Assembly (NCBI RefSeq): GCF_022347545.1 | Contig: NZ_JAKREW010000013.1 | Coordinates: 62,001 to 126,000, forward strand | From: Terribium retamae | Lineage (GTDB): Bacteria > Pseudomonadota > Alphaproteobacteria > Rhizobiales > Rhizobiaceae | DNA length: 64,000 nt | Direction of reading: 5' to 3' | Part shown: positions 1-8,343 of the stretch, one piece after another | How the letters are laid out: each line of letters starts with the position of its first letter | How positions within the stretch are numbered: position 1 is the stretch's first letter | Translations under genes and position numbers: made by a program | Notes under the pieces: generated by a model | Seen by the model: only the letters and a program-made list of their open reading frames with translations | Databases searched by the model: none | Told to the model about the DNA's origin: nothing

Positions 1-555
1 GACGGCACCATCGCTGAACGTCGCGGCTCGCTGACCGTCGATGACGAAGGCACCCCAACCAACCGCACCGTGCTCATCGAGGACGGCAAACTGGTCGGCT
101 ACATGCAGGATCGTCAAAACGCTCGGCTGATGGGCATGGCCGCCACCGGCAACGGCCGCCGCGAATCCTATGCACACCAGCCGATGCCGCGTATGACCAA
201 CACATACATGACCGCCGGCGACCACACGCCGGAGGAGATCATCGCATCGGTGAAAAAGGGCATCTACGCCGTTTCCTTCGGCGGTGGTCAGGTCGATATC
301 ACTTCAGGCAAATTCGTGTTCGGTTGCACCGAGGCCTATCTGATCGAAGATGGCAAAGTCACGCAGCCGATCAAGGGCGCCATGCTGATCGGCAACGGGC
401 CGGATGCGATGCACCGCGTCACCATGGTCGGCAACGATATGAAGCTAGACACCGGCATCGGCATGTGCGGCAAGGCCGGCCAGGGTGTGCCCGTCGGCGT
501 TGGCCAGCCGCATCTGCGCATGAACCAGATGACGGTCGGCGGCACGCAGGTCTAG
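1..555 (+). CDS. tldD: metalloprotease TldD, C-terminal part (5' end outside window)
   Basis: The reading frame is open from base 1 and stops at 555, giving about 184 C-terminal residues of a TldD/PmbA-family protease. TldD with TldE/PmbA forms a cytoplasmic metalloprotease that trims unfolded or modified peptides. Visible family features are the [14 protein letters not shown] stretch, the [15 protein letters not shown] segment and the GGQVD and SGKFVFG strands, ending in TVGGTQV, which is the usual family terminus. The HExxxH zinc motif would lie upstream of this window and cannot be checked. The sirtuin gene follows 24 bp later on the same strand and may be co-transcribed. Confidence 0.93.
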   Translation, partial: DGTIAERRGSLTVDDEGTPTNRTVLIEDGKLVGYMQDRQNARLMGMAATGNGRRESYAHQPMPRMTNTYMTAGDHTPEEIIASVKKGIYAVSFGGGQVDITSGKFVFGCTEAYLIEDGKVTQPIKGAMLIGNGPDAMHRVTMVGNDMKLDTGIGMCGKAGQGVPVGVGQPHLRMNQMTVGGTQV

Positions 556-579
556 CCGCCTGCAAACAGCCATTCGACC

Positions 580-1287
580 ATGTCGGCATACAAATCCATC
601 GTCCTGCTTACCGGTGCCGGCGTTTCGGCAGAATCCGGCGTGGACACGTTCCGCGACAAGGACGGCATCTGGTCGAAGGTCGACTATCGCGATGTGGCAA
701 CGCCGGAAGGCTTCATCCGCGATGCCGCAAGGGTGCATGAATTCTACAACCAGCGTCGGCGTGACATGGCCAAGGTGAAACCAAATGCCGCTCATGCCGC
801 GCTGGCACGGCTGGAGCGCGAGTTTTCCGGCTCCGTAACATTGGTCACGCAGAACATAGACGACCTGCACGAACGAGCCGGTTCAACCAACCTCATCCAC
901 ATGCATGGGGAACTCGGCAAGACGCTGTGCCAGGCCTGCGAGCGACGTTCGCCCTGGTCAAAGGACATGTCCGCGCTTTCGCAGTGTCCTGCCTGTGGCG
1001 CGGTCGGCTATCTGCGTCCCGACGTCGTCTGGTTTGGCGAGATGCCCTACCGGATGGACCATATCTATGCCGCGCTGGCGGAATGCGACCTGTTCGTCTC
1101 GATCGGCACCAGCGGCAATGTCTATCCGGCGGCCGGTTTTGTCGAAGAAGCACGCCTCAATGGCGCACATACGGTCGAACTCAACCTCGAACCCTCCGAC
1201 GGCCACAGCAGCTTCGACGAGGCCGTGCTTGGCAGGGCCACCGAAATCGTTCCCGCCTTCGTCGAAAAAGCTCTGGCTGGGCGCTGA
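580..1287 (+). CDS. cobB: NAD-dependent protein deacylase, class III sirtuin (CobB-like)
   Basis: Encodes 235 aa, the usual length of bacterial sirtuins. It would remove acyl groups from lysines using NAD+ as co-substrate in the cytoplasm. The Rossmann signature GAGVSAESG is at residues 12-20, FRDKDG at 24-29, the NAD-binding QNIDDLH at 91-97 and the catalytic His in HMHGEL near 109. Four zinc cysteines are at about 117, 120, 136 and 139. The Tyr56/Arg59 pair (YNQR) matches the motif that gives SIRT5 and E. coli CobB desuccinylase activity, so succinyl-lysine as a substrate is inferred. It lies 24 bp after tldD and converges on the methyltransferase gene with a 9-bp gap. Confidence 0.93.
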   Translation: MSAYKSIVLLTGAGVSAESGVDTFRDKDGIWSKVDYRDVATPEGFIRDAARVHEFYNQRRRDMAKVKPNAAHAALARLEREFSGSVTLVTQNIDDLHERAGSTNLIHMHGELGKTLCQACERRSPWSKDMSALSQCPACGAVGYLRPDVVWFGEMPYRMDHIYAALAECDLFVSIGTSGNVYPAAGFVEEARLNGAHTVELNLEPSDGHSSFDEAVLGRATEIVPAFVEKALAGR

Positions 1288-1296
1288 CAGACAGTT

Positions 1297-2538
1297 TCAG
1301 CGCCGTTTGCGCGGCTTTTCCAGCAACGACACCGTCTCGACATGGGGCGACCAAAGGAACTGGTCGATCGGCGTCACGCTCTTCAGCTGATATCCACCGT
1401 CGATCAGGATTCGCAGGTCGCGCGCCAGCGTTACGGGATTGCACGAAACGGCGGCGATGTAAGGCACGTCCGAGCGTGCGATCTGTTTGGACTGATCCTC
1501 GGCGCCGGCGCGCGGGGGGTCGAACACCACGGCGTCGAATGCGGCCAGTTCCTTGAAGGTCAGCGGCCTGCGATCGAGGTCGCGGCGTTCGATCGTCACG
1601 CGCTTCAGGCCATTGGCAAAACGAAAGCCACGATCGAGTGCTGCGAGCGCCGGCCCATCATTCTCCACCGCATGAACCTCCGCATTGGCTGCGAGCCTCA
1701 ACGCAAAGGTTCCGCACCCCGAATAGAGGTCAGCGACCCTTTTCGCCTTGCGCACATGCTCCGTCACAAGAGCCGCCATTGCGTTCTCCGCCTCGGCCAC
1801 GGCCTGCACGAAGGCTCCCGGCGGGGGCGTGACGGTTGCCGTGCCGAAAACGAGTGTCGGCTTGACCGCCTCGACGATGATCTCGCCATCGATGGAAAGC
1901 CTGGCGATCCCGGACTTGATGACAAAGTCCGTGGCGGCACGACGGATCGCTTCGGTGGGCTTGCCGCAATCGGCAGCGGCGACGTCCAGGCCCGACGCCG
2001 TCGCTGTGACCAGGAACCGGAACGGCTTCGACGTGTTGGCGACGATGCTGGCAAGGTGCCGCAAAACACCGGCCGATCCAATAATGGTCGGCAGCAGCAC
2101 CGGGCACTCCTCGATATCGACGAGGATGTTGGAGAACGCCTGATTGTAGCCGAGATGCAATCCCGTGTCGGTGTTGCGCGCCGTAAAGGCGGCTCTGCGG
2201 CGGCTGTGCGGAGGACAGGTAACGAGATCGGCCACCTGGGCGTCGATGCCCCTCGCTTTCAGCGCATGAACCACAAGGCTGCGCTTCCAGGCACGATAGG
2301 CTTGGTCTTCGAGATGTTGAATGGCGCAACCGCCGCACTCGGTGAAATGCCTGCAGGCAGGCTTGACGCGTTCCGGCGAAGGCTCAAGCACGGCAAGCAA
2401 TTGTGCCCTGTCCTTTTCACGCGCGGCAGTCACAACTTCGCCTGGCAGCGCAAAGGGGATGAAGAGATGACCGCCATCGACATCGGCGACACCGTCACCC
2501 TGCGCACCGAGCCGGGCGATCTGAAAACGCGTGCTCAT
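1297..2538 (-). CDS. RumA/TrmA-family RNA (uracil-C5)-methyltransferase with TRAM domain and Fe-S cysteines
   Basis: Encodes 413 aa from the ATG at 2538, which overlaps the tlyA stop in an ATGA. Upstream in-frame codons exist but would run deep into tlyA. An N-terminal TRAM-like domain (residues 1-50) is followed by the CRHFTECGGC cysteine cluster near 62-71, with a later cysteine in ECPVLLP, the pattern that holds a 4Fe-4S cluster in RumA. The SAM-binding motif YSGCGTFALRLA, DPPRAG and the catalytic SCNPVTLARD are all present. The reaction is m5U formation in RNA, most likely rRNA. Whether the target corresponds to U1939, U747 or a tRNA site cannot be read from sequence. Confidence 0.92.
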   Translation of the reverse strand: MSTRFQIARLGAQGDGVADVDGGHLFIPFALPGEVVTAAREKDRAQLLAVLEPSPERVKPACRHFTECGGCAIQHLEDQAYRAWKRSLVVHALKARGIDAQVADLVTCPPHSRRRAAFTARNTDTGLHLGYNQAFSNILVDIEECPVLLPTIIGSAGVLRHLASIVANTSKPFRFLVTATASGLDVAAADCGKPTEAIRRAATDFVIKSGIARLSIDGEIIVEAVKPTLVFGTATVTPPPGAFVQAVAEAENAMAALVTEHVRKAKRVADLYSGCGTFALRLAANAEVHAVENDGPALAALDRGFRFANGLKRVTIERRDLDRRPLTFKELAAFDAVVFDPPRAGAEDQSKQIARSDVPYIAAVSCNPVTLARDLRILIDGGYQLKSVTPIDQFLWSPHVETVSLLEKPRKRR

Positions 2539-3299
2539 CGATCTTTCACTCCGGCCAGCAGGAATTCGCGGTTGCCGTCGCCACCCTCGATCGGTGACGG
2601 ATGGAAGCCTAGCGCGCGCCAACCTGGAAGTTCGTCCAGCCAACGATGCAGATCAGCGGCGACGGCTTCAGCCCCAGCGGGATTCTTGAGCAGCCCACCC
2701 TTGCCGATTGCTTCTCGACCGGCCTCGAATTGCGGCTTGACCAGCAGCAGGGCATGCGCGCCAGCCTTCGCCAGAGCCAGAGCCGGCGGCAGCGCCAGCT
2801 TCAGCGAGATGAAGGAAACATCGGAGACGATGAAATCCGGCAGGCGGCCATTAAGCCTCGCGGCCGAAAGGTCGCGCGCATTCAGCCCCTCAATGGAGGT
2901 CACGCGCTGATCGCCTTCAACCGAGGCATGCATCTGGCCATGGCCAACGTCGATGGCGGTCACATGGGCCGCGCCACGTTCGAGCAGCACCTGCGTGAAG
3001 CCTCCTGTAGAAGCGCCGATGTCGAGCGCCTCCGCTCCTGATGGATCGAGCCCGAAATGGTCGAGCCCGGCCGTCAACTTCAACGCAGCGCGTGAGACAT
3101 AATTGCGTGCCGGATCGTCCACCACCAGTTCGACACCAGAAGGGACGTTCTGGCCGGGCTTCGTCACCACTGTTCCGTCGACCGAGACGGTGCCGCGCTC
3201 GACCGCATCGCGGGCGCGCGAGCGGCTGGCAAACAGGCCCCGCGCAACGAGCAGGTCGTCGAGCCGCTGGCGCTGAGTGGCTGGCTGGTGAGAACGCAT
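2535..3299 (-). CDS. tlyA: TlyA-family rRNA 2'-O-methyltransferase
   Basis: Encodes 254 aa. An S4 RNA-binding domain occupies residues 10-70 (RLDDLLVARGLFASRSRARD). It is followed by an FtsJ/RrmJ-like methyltransferase fold with ALDIGASTGGFTQVLL as SAM site, VSDVSFISL and LLVKPQFEAGRE, which carry the expected catalytic Asp, Lys and Glu. Homologues methylate ribose of rRNA cytidines and were historically annotated as hemolysin A. It overlaps the downstream methyltransferase by 4 bp, so the two rRNA-modifying enzymes are translationally coupled. It lies in the dxs strand run, an arrangement remembered from other rhizobia. Confidence 0.93.
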   Translation of the reverse strand: MRSHQPATQRQRLDDLLVARGLFASRSRARDAVERGTVSVDGTVVTKPGQNVPSGVELVVDDPARNYVSRAALKLTAGLDHFGLDPSGAEALDIGASTGGFTQVLLERGAAHVTAIDVGHGQMHASVEGDQRVTSIEGLNARDLSAARLNGRLPDFIVSDVSFISLKLALPPALALAKAGAHALLLVKPQFEAGREAIGKGGLLKNPAGAEAVAADLHRWLDELPGWRALGFHPSPIEGGDGNREFLLAGVKDR

Positions 3300-3365
3300 T
3301 CGCCTTCATTGGCGAAAGCCACGCGCGAAGGCAAGCCGGGAAGACGGAGCCTCGAAAGCCGGATC

Positions 3366-3623
3366 CTAGAAAAGCTGGCTGGCCGATGGCCGCTCGATAG
3401 CCGGCACCAGGCCATCGGCAGGCGCCCGGCGTGGCGCAGGCGCTTCCTGCACCACAATCATTTGCGGCACCTGGTTGAAGGCGAAGCCGCCGCGCAATGT
3501 TCCAATATTGGCTGCCACGATGTCGATGGCCGCCTGTTCGAGAACGCGGTCATATTGCGGTTCAGCCGCCGCCGGCTCAATCAGCAAAAGCGTGCCGACC
3601 GCGCCTAATAGAAGCGCTCTCAT
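3366..3623 (-). CDS. small exported protein of unknown function
   Basis: Encodes 85 aa. The N-terminus MRALLLGAVGTLLLIEPAAAEP looks like a signal peptide cut after AAA, leaving about 64 residues with a proline-rich C-terminal half (QEAPAPRRAP). No catalytic motif or known domain was recognised. The ATG at 3623 follows a good Shine-Dalgarno (AGGGAG, 7 nt upstream). It sits between dxs and tlyA on the same strand, 66 bp before tlyA starts, so it is probably read within that operon. It is likely a conserved rhizobial hypothetical, but I cannot confirm that here. Confidence 0.7.
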   Translation of the reverse strand: MRALLLGAVGTLLLIEPAAAEPQYDRVLEQAAIDIVAANIGTLRGGFAFNQVPQMIVVQEAPAPRRAPADGLVPAIERPSASQLF

Positions 3624-3805
3624 TCTTGTTCTCCCTGCCTCGGTTTTTCCTAGCAGGGCGCCGTTGAAAAAGGGGCAAGAGAGAGGGTAAGCGAAGCGCC
3701 AAAAAGCAATCTGAACAACAAGTTAATCTGGATTGCCGAGAAAGAGATTCCACGCGATGAGACGGTGATTCAAGGCGCTCACAAACAGAATCAAGTTCCG
3801 GACAT

Positions 3806-5719
3806 TCAGGCGCGCTGCGCGCTCGCGACATGGCCGAGAGCCGCAAACACCGTCCGGACGATGCCCGTCGCATCGAGCCCGGCATCGGCGTACATCTTTT
3901 CCGGCTTGGCATGGTCTGTGAACGCATCCGGCAGCACCAGCGGGCGAACCTTGAGACCGCTTTCCAGCAGACCCTCATGAGCAAGGAAATGCAGAACCTG
4001 CGCGGCGAAGCCGCCAATGGCGCCCTCCTCCACCGTCACCAGGATCTGATGCGAACGGGCCAGGCGCCGGATGAGATCTTCATCGAGCGGCTTGGCAAAA
4101 CGCGCATCCGCGACGGTCGTCGAAAGGCCGGCAGCACTGAGTTCATCCGCAGCTGCAAGGCAATCCTGCAGACGCGTGCCGAAGGACAGCAATCCTACCT
4201 TGGTGCCCTCGCGCACGATACGACCCTTGCCGATCTCGAGCGGCGAACCACGCTCGGGCATATCGATGCCGACGCCGTTGCCACGCGGATAACGGAAGGA
4301 GATCGGACCCTCGTCATATTCGGCGGCGGTACGCACCATATGACGCAGTTCCACCTCATCGCTTGCCGCCATGACAACAAAGTCGGGCAGTGAGGCGAGG
4401 AAGGTGGTGTCGAATGCGCCGCAATGCGTCGCGCCATCTGCGCCGACATAGCCGGCGCGGTCGATCGGAAACCGCACGGGCAGCTTCTGGATAGCGACGT
4501 CGTGCACGACCTGATCGTAGGCGCGCTGCAGGAAGGTGGAGTAGATCGCAGCGAACGGCTTGTAACCTTCGGTGGCGAGGCCCGCTGCAAAGGTGACCGC
4601 ATGCTGTTCGGCAATGCCGACATCGAAAGTGCGGTTCGGGAAAACTTCTCCGAACAGGTCGAGCCCGGTGCCGGTCGGCATGGCTGCGGTGACGGCTACG
4701 ATCTTGTCGTCTTCACACGCTTCGCGGATCAGGCTTTCGGCAAAGACATTGGTGTAGGTGGGCGCATTGGCCGGAGCTTTCGCCTGCGCGCCAGTGATGA
4801 CGTCGAAGCGATTAACGCCATGATATTTGTCGGCAGCTGCCTCGGCGGGCGCGTAACCCTTGCCCTTCTGCGTCACGACATGAATGAGAACAGGCCCCTT
4901 GCCGTTGTCGCGGACATTCTTCAGCACGGGGATGAGATGCTCGAGATTGTGTCCGTCGATCGGGCCGATATGGAAGAAGCCAAGTTCCTCGAACAGCGTA
5001 CCGCCGGTGACGTAGCCGCGCGCATGCTCGACAGCGCGAGTGATGGCACGGTCCGCACGCTTGCCGAGATAGGACGTCAGCTTTTTGCCGAAATCGCGGA
5101 GGCCAAGATAGGCCTTGCCCGAGCCGAGCCGAGCCAGATAGGCGCTCATCGCGCCGGTCGGCGGCGCTATCGACATGTCGTTGTCGTTCAGGATGACAAT
5201 GAGGCGCGCATCGAGTGCACCGGCATTGTTCAACGCCTCGAACGCCATGCCGGCCGACATGGCGCCGTCGCCGATGACAGCGATGACATTGTTCTTGCCG
5301 CCGGAAAGGTCGCGCGCCACGGCCATGCCAAGGCCGGCCGATATGGACGTCGAGGAATGGGCAGCACCAAACGGGTCGTATTCACTCTCTGTGCGCTTGG
5401 TGAAACCGGAAAGCCCATTCTCCTGCCGCAAGGTACGGATGCGATCGCGCCGGCCGGTGAGGATCTTGTGCGGATAGGCCTGGTGGCCGACATCCCAGAT
5501 GATCCTGTCGTCCGGCGTGTCGAAAACGTAGTGCAGCGCAACCGTGAGTTCGACAACGCCAAGGCCTGCACCAAGATGCCCGCCGGTCTGCGAGACGGCA
5601 TCGACCAGTTCGCTGCGCAGCTCTTGCGCCAACTGCGGCAGATCGTTTTCTGAAAGCTTCTTCAGATCCGCGGGAATGCGAACCTTATCGAGAAGCGGCG
5701 TTTGCGGTCTGGCGATCAA
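3806..5719 (-). CDS. dxs: 1-deoxy-D-xylulose-5-phosphate synthase
   Basis: Encodes 637 aa, normal for DXS. It condenses pyruvate and glyceraldehyde 3-phosphate with thiamine diphosphate, the first step of the MEP isoprenoid pathway (ispE is near 46 kb in this window). Visible motifs are [28 protein letters not shown], the ThDP motif [18 protein letters not shown] and the catalytic-Glu segment [15 protein letters not shown]. No in-frame ATG precedes the conserved N-terminus, so the start is taken as TTG at 5719 (reading [13 protein letters not shown]). It lacks a strong Shine-Dalgarno, which suggests weak or regulated initiation. It heads the leftward run with the small exported gene, tlyA and the RNA methyltransferase. 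Confidence 0.95.
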   Translation of the reverse strand: MIARPQTPLLDKVRIPADLKKLSENDLPQLAQELRSELVDAVSQTGGHLGAGLGVVELTVALHYVFDTPDDRIIWDVGHQAYPHKILTGRRDRIRTLRQENGLSGFTKRTESEYDPFGAAHSSTSISAGLGMAVARDLSGGKNNVIAVIGDGAMSAGMAFEALNNAGALDARLIVILNDNDMSIAPPTGAMSAYLARLGSGKAYLGLRDFGKKLTSYLGKRADRAITRAVEHARGYVTGGTLFEELGFFHIGPIDGHNLEHLIPVLKNVRDNGKGPVLIHVVTQKGKGYAPAEAAADKYHGVNRFDVITGAQAKAPANAPTYTNVFAESLIREACEDDKIVAVTAAMPTGTGLDLFGEVFPNRTFDVGIAEQHAVTFAAGLATEGYKPFAAIYSTFLQRAYDQVVHDVAIQKLPVRFPIDRAGYVGADGATHCGAFDTTFLASLPDFVVMAASDEVELRHMVRTAAEYDEGPISFRYPRGNGVGIDMPERGSPLEIGKGRIVREGTKVGLLSFGTRLQDCLAAADELSAAGLSTTVADARFAKPLDEDLIRRLARSHQILVTVEEGAIGGFAAQVLHFLAHEGLLESGLKVRPLVLPDAFTDHAKPEKMYADAGLDATGIVRTVFAALGHVASAQRA

Positions 5720-5810
5720 TGGCTGGCCCGTTCGAGCTCGCGTTCAAGACTATTCAAGAAGTCGAATAGGCTTCCGACCAACGAAAGTAAATGTGCCGCA
5801 ATGACACGTT

Positions 5811-6731
5811 TCATTTGTCGGGCAAAGGAATGAACTCCTTTTCATCGCCCGGTACGATGTCGAAACGACCTGTCTTCCACTCCTGCTTGGCCTGTTCGAT
5901 GCGCTCTTTCGACGAGGAAACGAAATTCCACCAGATGTAGCGTGGAGACCCCAGCGAAGCCCCGCCGAACAGCATGAAATGCGCACCCGATTCCGACGAA
6001 ACGACTATTTCGTCGCCAGGACGAAACACCAGAAGGCGATTTTCGGGGAAACTGTCGCCGGCAATGGAGACGAACCCGTCGAGCACATAGATCGCGCGTT
6101 CCTCGGCATCTGCCGCAATACGATACCTTGCACCAGGTGCCAGGCGAATGTCTGCGTACAGCGTATCATGATAGGTGGTCACCGGAGCGCGGCGGCCTTC
6201 CAACTCACCGATGATAAGGCGACCCGACACACCGTCGGCACCGAACTCCGGCAGTTCTGCGCTTGCGGTGTTTTCGAAAACGGGCGCCATCTCTTCGTGC
6301 CTGTCGGGCAGCGCGATCCATGTCTGCAGGCCGGACATCGACATCGGCGCGCCGCGCATCTCCTCCGGCGTACGCTCGGAATGAACAATGCCACGCCCGG
6401 CAGTCATCAAGTTCACGTCGCCCGGTGAAATGACCATCTCGGTACCCAACGAATCGCGATGCCTGATCTTTCCGTCGAACAGATAGGTCACGGTAGAGAG
6501 CCCGATATGCGGATGCGGGCGCACGTCCAGCGCCTTGCCGGCCCTCAGAATGGCAGGCCCCATACGGTCAAAGAAGATGAACGGTCCGACCAGCCGGCGC
6601 CTGGCAGTGGGCAAGGCTCGACGAACCTCGAAACCGCCGATGTCCTTGGCGTTCGGCACCACCATCAGCTCGATGGCATCGCAAGAAAAGGCATCACCGG
6701 GCTCGGGGTCGTTTCCGGGGAAGAAGCTCAT
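5811..6731 (-). CDS. pirin family protein (bicupin)
   Basis: Encodes 306 aa. The N-terminal pirin cupin (about 30-150) has the metal-site pattern RPHPHIGLSTVTY and GRGIVHSER, giving three His and one Glu. The C-terminal cupin (about 180-290) includes a typical WWNFV strand. Bacterial pirins are cytoplasmic iron-binding proteins; some act as quercetin dioxygenases and others as regulators, so the substrate is unknown. The ATG at 6731 is preceded by GGAG at a suitable distance. It lies just upstream of dxs on the same strand with a 91-bp gap and could be transcribed separately. Confidence 0.92.
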   Translation of the reverse strand: MSFFPGNDPEPGDAFSCDAIELMVVPNAKDIGGFEVRRALPTARRRLVGPFIFFDRMGPAILRAGKALDVRPHPHIGLSTVTYLFDGKIRHRDSLGTEMVISPGDVNLMTAGRGIVHSERTPEEMRGAPMSMSGLQTWIALPDRHEEMAPVFENTASAELPEFGADGVSGRLIIGELEGRRAPVTTYHDTLYADIRLAPGARYRIAADAEERAIYVLDGFVSIAGDSFPENRLLVFRPGDEIVVSSESGAHFMLFGGASLGSPRYIWWNFVSSSKERIEQAKQEWKTGRFDIVPGDEKEFIPLPDK

Positions 6732-6854
6732 CGCACCTGCTCCATCTGCTGATGACTTAGGCGACTGAACTTATACCCGCGCCCTCCCCTGGCAAACCGG
6801 CGATACGACGACGATGCGTTCACCGATCAATCGGGTTGACGTTTGGAAACGCGT

Positions 6855-7226
6855 TCATGTGGACAGGAGCGTGATCGCGCCGACGAGCAACGCGCTATAG
6901 GTGCCGACCATTCCGGGCGCACTCAAAGGTGTTCTGGCCGTCATGATGCCAGCAAAGTGTAGAGACCGGCCGGCCACGAGCAGTCCGCCGATCGTCCAAA
7001 ACAGAACCGTCGGCGCTTGCCGGTACTCGACGACGGCAAGCACGATCAAAGCCAATGGCACATATTCAGTAAAATTGCCCTGTGCCCGAATACGACGCAT
7101 CAGCGTCGGGTCCTCTCCAAAACCGAGACGCACACCGACCTTTTTGCGGCGCAGGCTGACCGCAATGCTCAAGGCAACCAACGAAAGAGCCGCCAATGCG
7201 GCAACGATGGACGTGACCGGAAGCAT
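6855..7226 (-). CDS. MAPEG family membrane protein
   Basis: Encodes 123 aa with four predicted membrane helices, from MLPVTSIVAALAAL to the C-terminal YSALLVGAITLL. The motif RRIRAQGNFTEYVPLALI with the conserved Arg/Asn/Glu is the MAPEG signature shared with microsomal glutathione S-transferase and eicosanoid enzymes. The physiological substrate in bacteria is unknown. The start was set at 7226 because GGAGGAGG lies 6 nt upstream; an earlier in-frame start would cross the palindrome at 7273-7289. It is divergent from an HxlR regulator, which is the likely repressor of this gene. Confidence 0.88.
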   Translation of the reverse strand: MLPVTSIVAALAALSLVALSIAVSLRRKKVGVRLGFGEDPTLMRRIRAQGNFTEYVPLALIVLAVVEYRQAPTVLFWTIGGLLVAGRSLHFAGIMTARTPLSAPGMVGTYSALLVGAITLLST

Positions 7227-7272
7227 GTTCCCCCTCCTCCAACGAACATCTTTGCGGAGATAACCATTTTTT

Positions 7273-7289
7273 ACTTGCAAAATGCAAGT
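7273..7289. promoter_or_regulatory. palindromic operator between MAPEG gene and hxlR
   Basis: A perfect 7-3-7 inverted repeat, ACTTGCA-AAA-TGCAAGT, lies in the 83-bp divergent intergenic region, 21 bp before the HxlR start. HxlR-family regulators bind short palindromes near their own genes, often with ACTT/AAGT half-sites (remembered from B. subtilis YodB/HypR-type sites). Binding of the adjacent regulator and control of both genes are inferred. Confidence 0.7.
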
Positions 7290-7309
7290 TAGAAAATCAT
7301 GCTGCGTCC

Positions 7310-7702
7310 ATGGTCAAATTCCGCACCGGTTGCCCCATCGCCTCGGCGCTCGACATCGTCGGCGACAAGTGGTCAATCGTGATCATCCGTTCGATGGTGG
7401 TAGGCGCAACCAGCTATTCCGATCTTCTGGCGATGCCCGAGAAAATCGCGACGAACATCCTGGCTGAACGGTTGCGGCGTCTGGAGGAGGCGGGCCTCAT
7501 CAGACAAACGCAGGCAAGACAAGGAGCGACGCGCGGCGTCTATGGCTTGACCGCCAAGGGCGCGGCACTCATTCCCGCTCTCCAGGCGCTCGCACGATGG
7601 GGAGAGGACGAGTTGCCGGATCGCTGGACGCCGCCGGAGCGGTTCTACTCTGCCCGGCCAGCAGATTTCGATAACGGCTCGATGGTCACCTCGGCGTCCT
7701 GA
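7310..7702 (+). CDS. HxlR family transcriptional regulator
   Basis: Encodes 130 aa with one winged helix-turn-helix domain. The family signature GCPIASALDIVGDKWSIVIIRSM is at residues 7-29, and the recognition-helix region is IATNILAERLRRLEEAGLI. Cys8 in GCPI is the position that senses thiol-reactive compounds in YodB/HypR/CatR-type members, so redox or electrophile sensing is possible but inferred. It is divergent from a MAPEG gene, whose family includes glutathione-linked detoxifying enzymes. The perfect palindrome at 7273-7289 is the probable binding site. Confidence 0.92.
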   Translation: MVKFRTGCPIASALDIVGDKWSIVIIRSMVVGATSYSDLLAMPEKIATNILAERLRRLEEAGLIRQTQARQGATRGVYGLTAKGAALIPALQALARWGEDELPDRWTPPERFYSARPADFDNGSMVTSAS

Positions 7703-7740
7703 CCGGCAGCGGCCGGGCGATCTGCGCGATCGCGAGCCTG

Positions 7741-8025
7741 CTAGGCAGTCAGCGGCTTGGGCCCAAACCGCATGGCCGACTTGGCGCGAGCTTTTGCCGC
7801 CACCTCCTCGCGATTGCGCGGTGGTTGAGTGGTTTCAAGGGCAACAAGCAGATCATGCGCGGCATGGGCGATAACGTGCACCGCGTGGTCGAACGCTTCC
7901 TTGTTTCGCATGGAGGGTTTGTTCGAGCCACTGATCTTGCGCACGAACTGCAGCGCCGCTTCCTGGATTTCAGTATCCGTTGCCGGCGGTTCGAAGTTGA
8001 ATAACGGCTTGATGTTGCGACACAT
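7741..8025 (-). CDS. DUF2277 family protein
   Basis: Encodes 94 aa and matches the DUF2277 pattern: N-terminal MCRNIKPLFNFEPPAT, a central ALQFVRKISGSNKPS, and a C-terminal EEVAAKARAKSAMRFG. The family is small, soluble and of unknown function. The ATG at 8025 follows GGGAGA. It is 63 bp downstream of xseB on the same strand, so it may be the last gene of the deacetylase-xseB unit. Nothing in the sequence suggests an enzymatic role; the conserved Cys2 may matter. Confidence 0.88.
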   Translation of the reverse strand: MCRNIKPLFNFEPPATDTEIQEAALQFVRKISGSNKPSMRNKEAFDHAVHVIAHAAHDLLVALETTQPPRNREEVAAKARAKSAMRFGPKPLTA

Positions 8026-8088
8026 GGATGTCTCTCCCGTTAATACCTCTTGCGTTGTCCCTTGTTTCCCGTCAGCTGCCTCGCAGCC

Positions 8089-8340
8089 TCATTCCCCGTC
8101 CAGCGGTTCGATGCCGACCGGCTTGCCGTCGCGCGCCAACCTGATCTTCTCGACCTTGTCCTCGGCGGCCTTGAGCAGACGATCGCAATGGGCTTTCAAG
8201 GCCTCGCCGCGCTCGTAGATGCGGATCGATTGATCGAGCGGCACGTCGCCGCGCTCGAGATCGTCGACGATCCTCTCCAGCGCATCAAGCGCCTGCTCGA
8301 AACTCATCGCCTTGACGTCCTGGTTCGTTTCCTCAGCCAT
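8089..8340 (-). CDS. xseB: exodeoxyribonuclease VII small subunit
   Basis: Encodes 83 aa, the usual XseB length. The family core reads [27 protein letters not shown] and then [25 protein letters not shown], two helices that bind the large subunit XseA. Exonuclease VII degrades single-stranded DNA in both directions. The gene begins 3 bp after the stop of the deacetylase-family gene, so the two are surely co-transcribed and probably translationally coupled. xseA is not in the window. Confidence 0.95.
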   Translation of the reverse strand: MAEETNQDVKAMSFEQALDALERIVDDLERGDVPLDQSIRIYERGEALKAHCDRLLKAAEDKVEKIRLARDGKPVGIEPLDGE

Positions 8341-8343
8341 GGC

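Noticed and set aside
1342..2910. Long plus-strand frame (522 codons) over the RNA methyltransferase and tlyA genes
   Set aside because: It is the reverse-strand shadow of two recognisable genes in GC-rich DNA and shows no family motif.
4424..5653. Plus-strand frame of 409 codons inside dxs
   Set aside because: Antisense shadow of dxs, which has all its catalytic motifs on the other strand.
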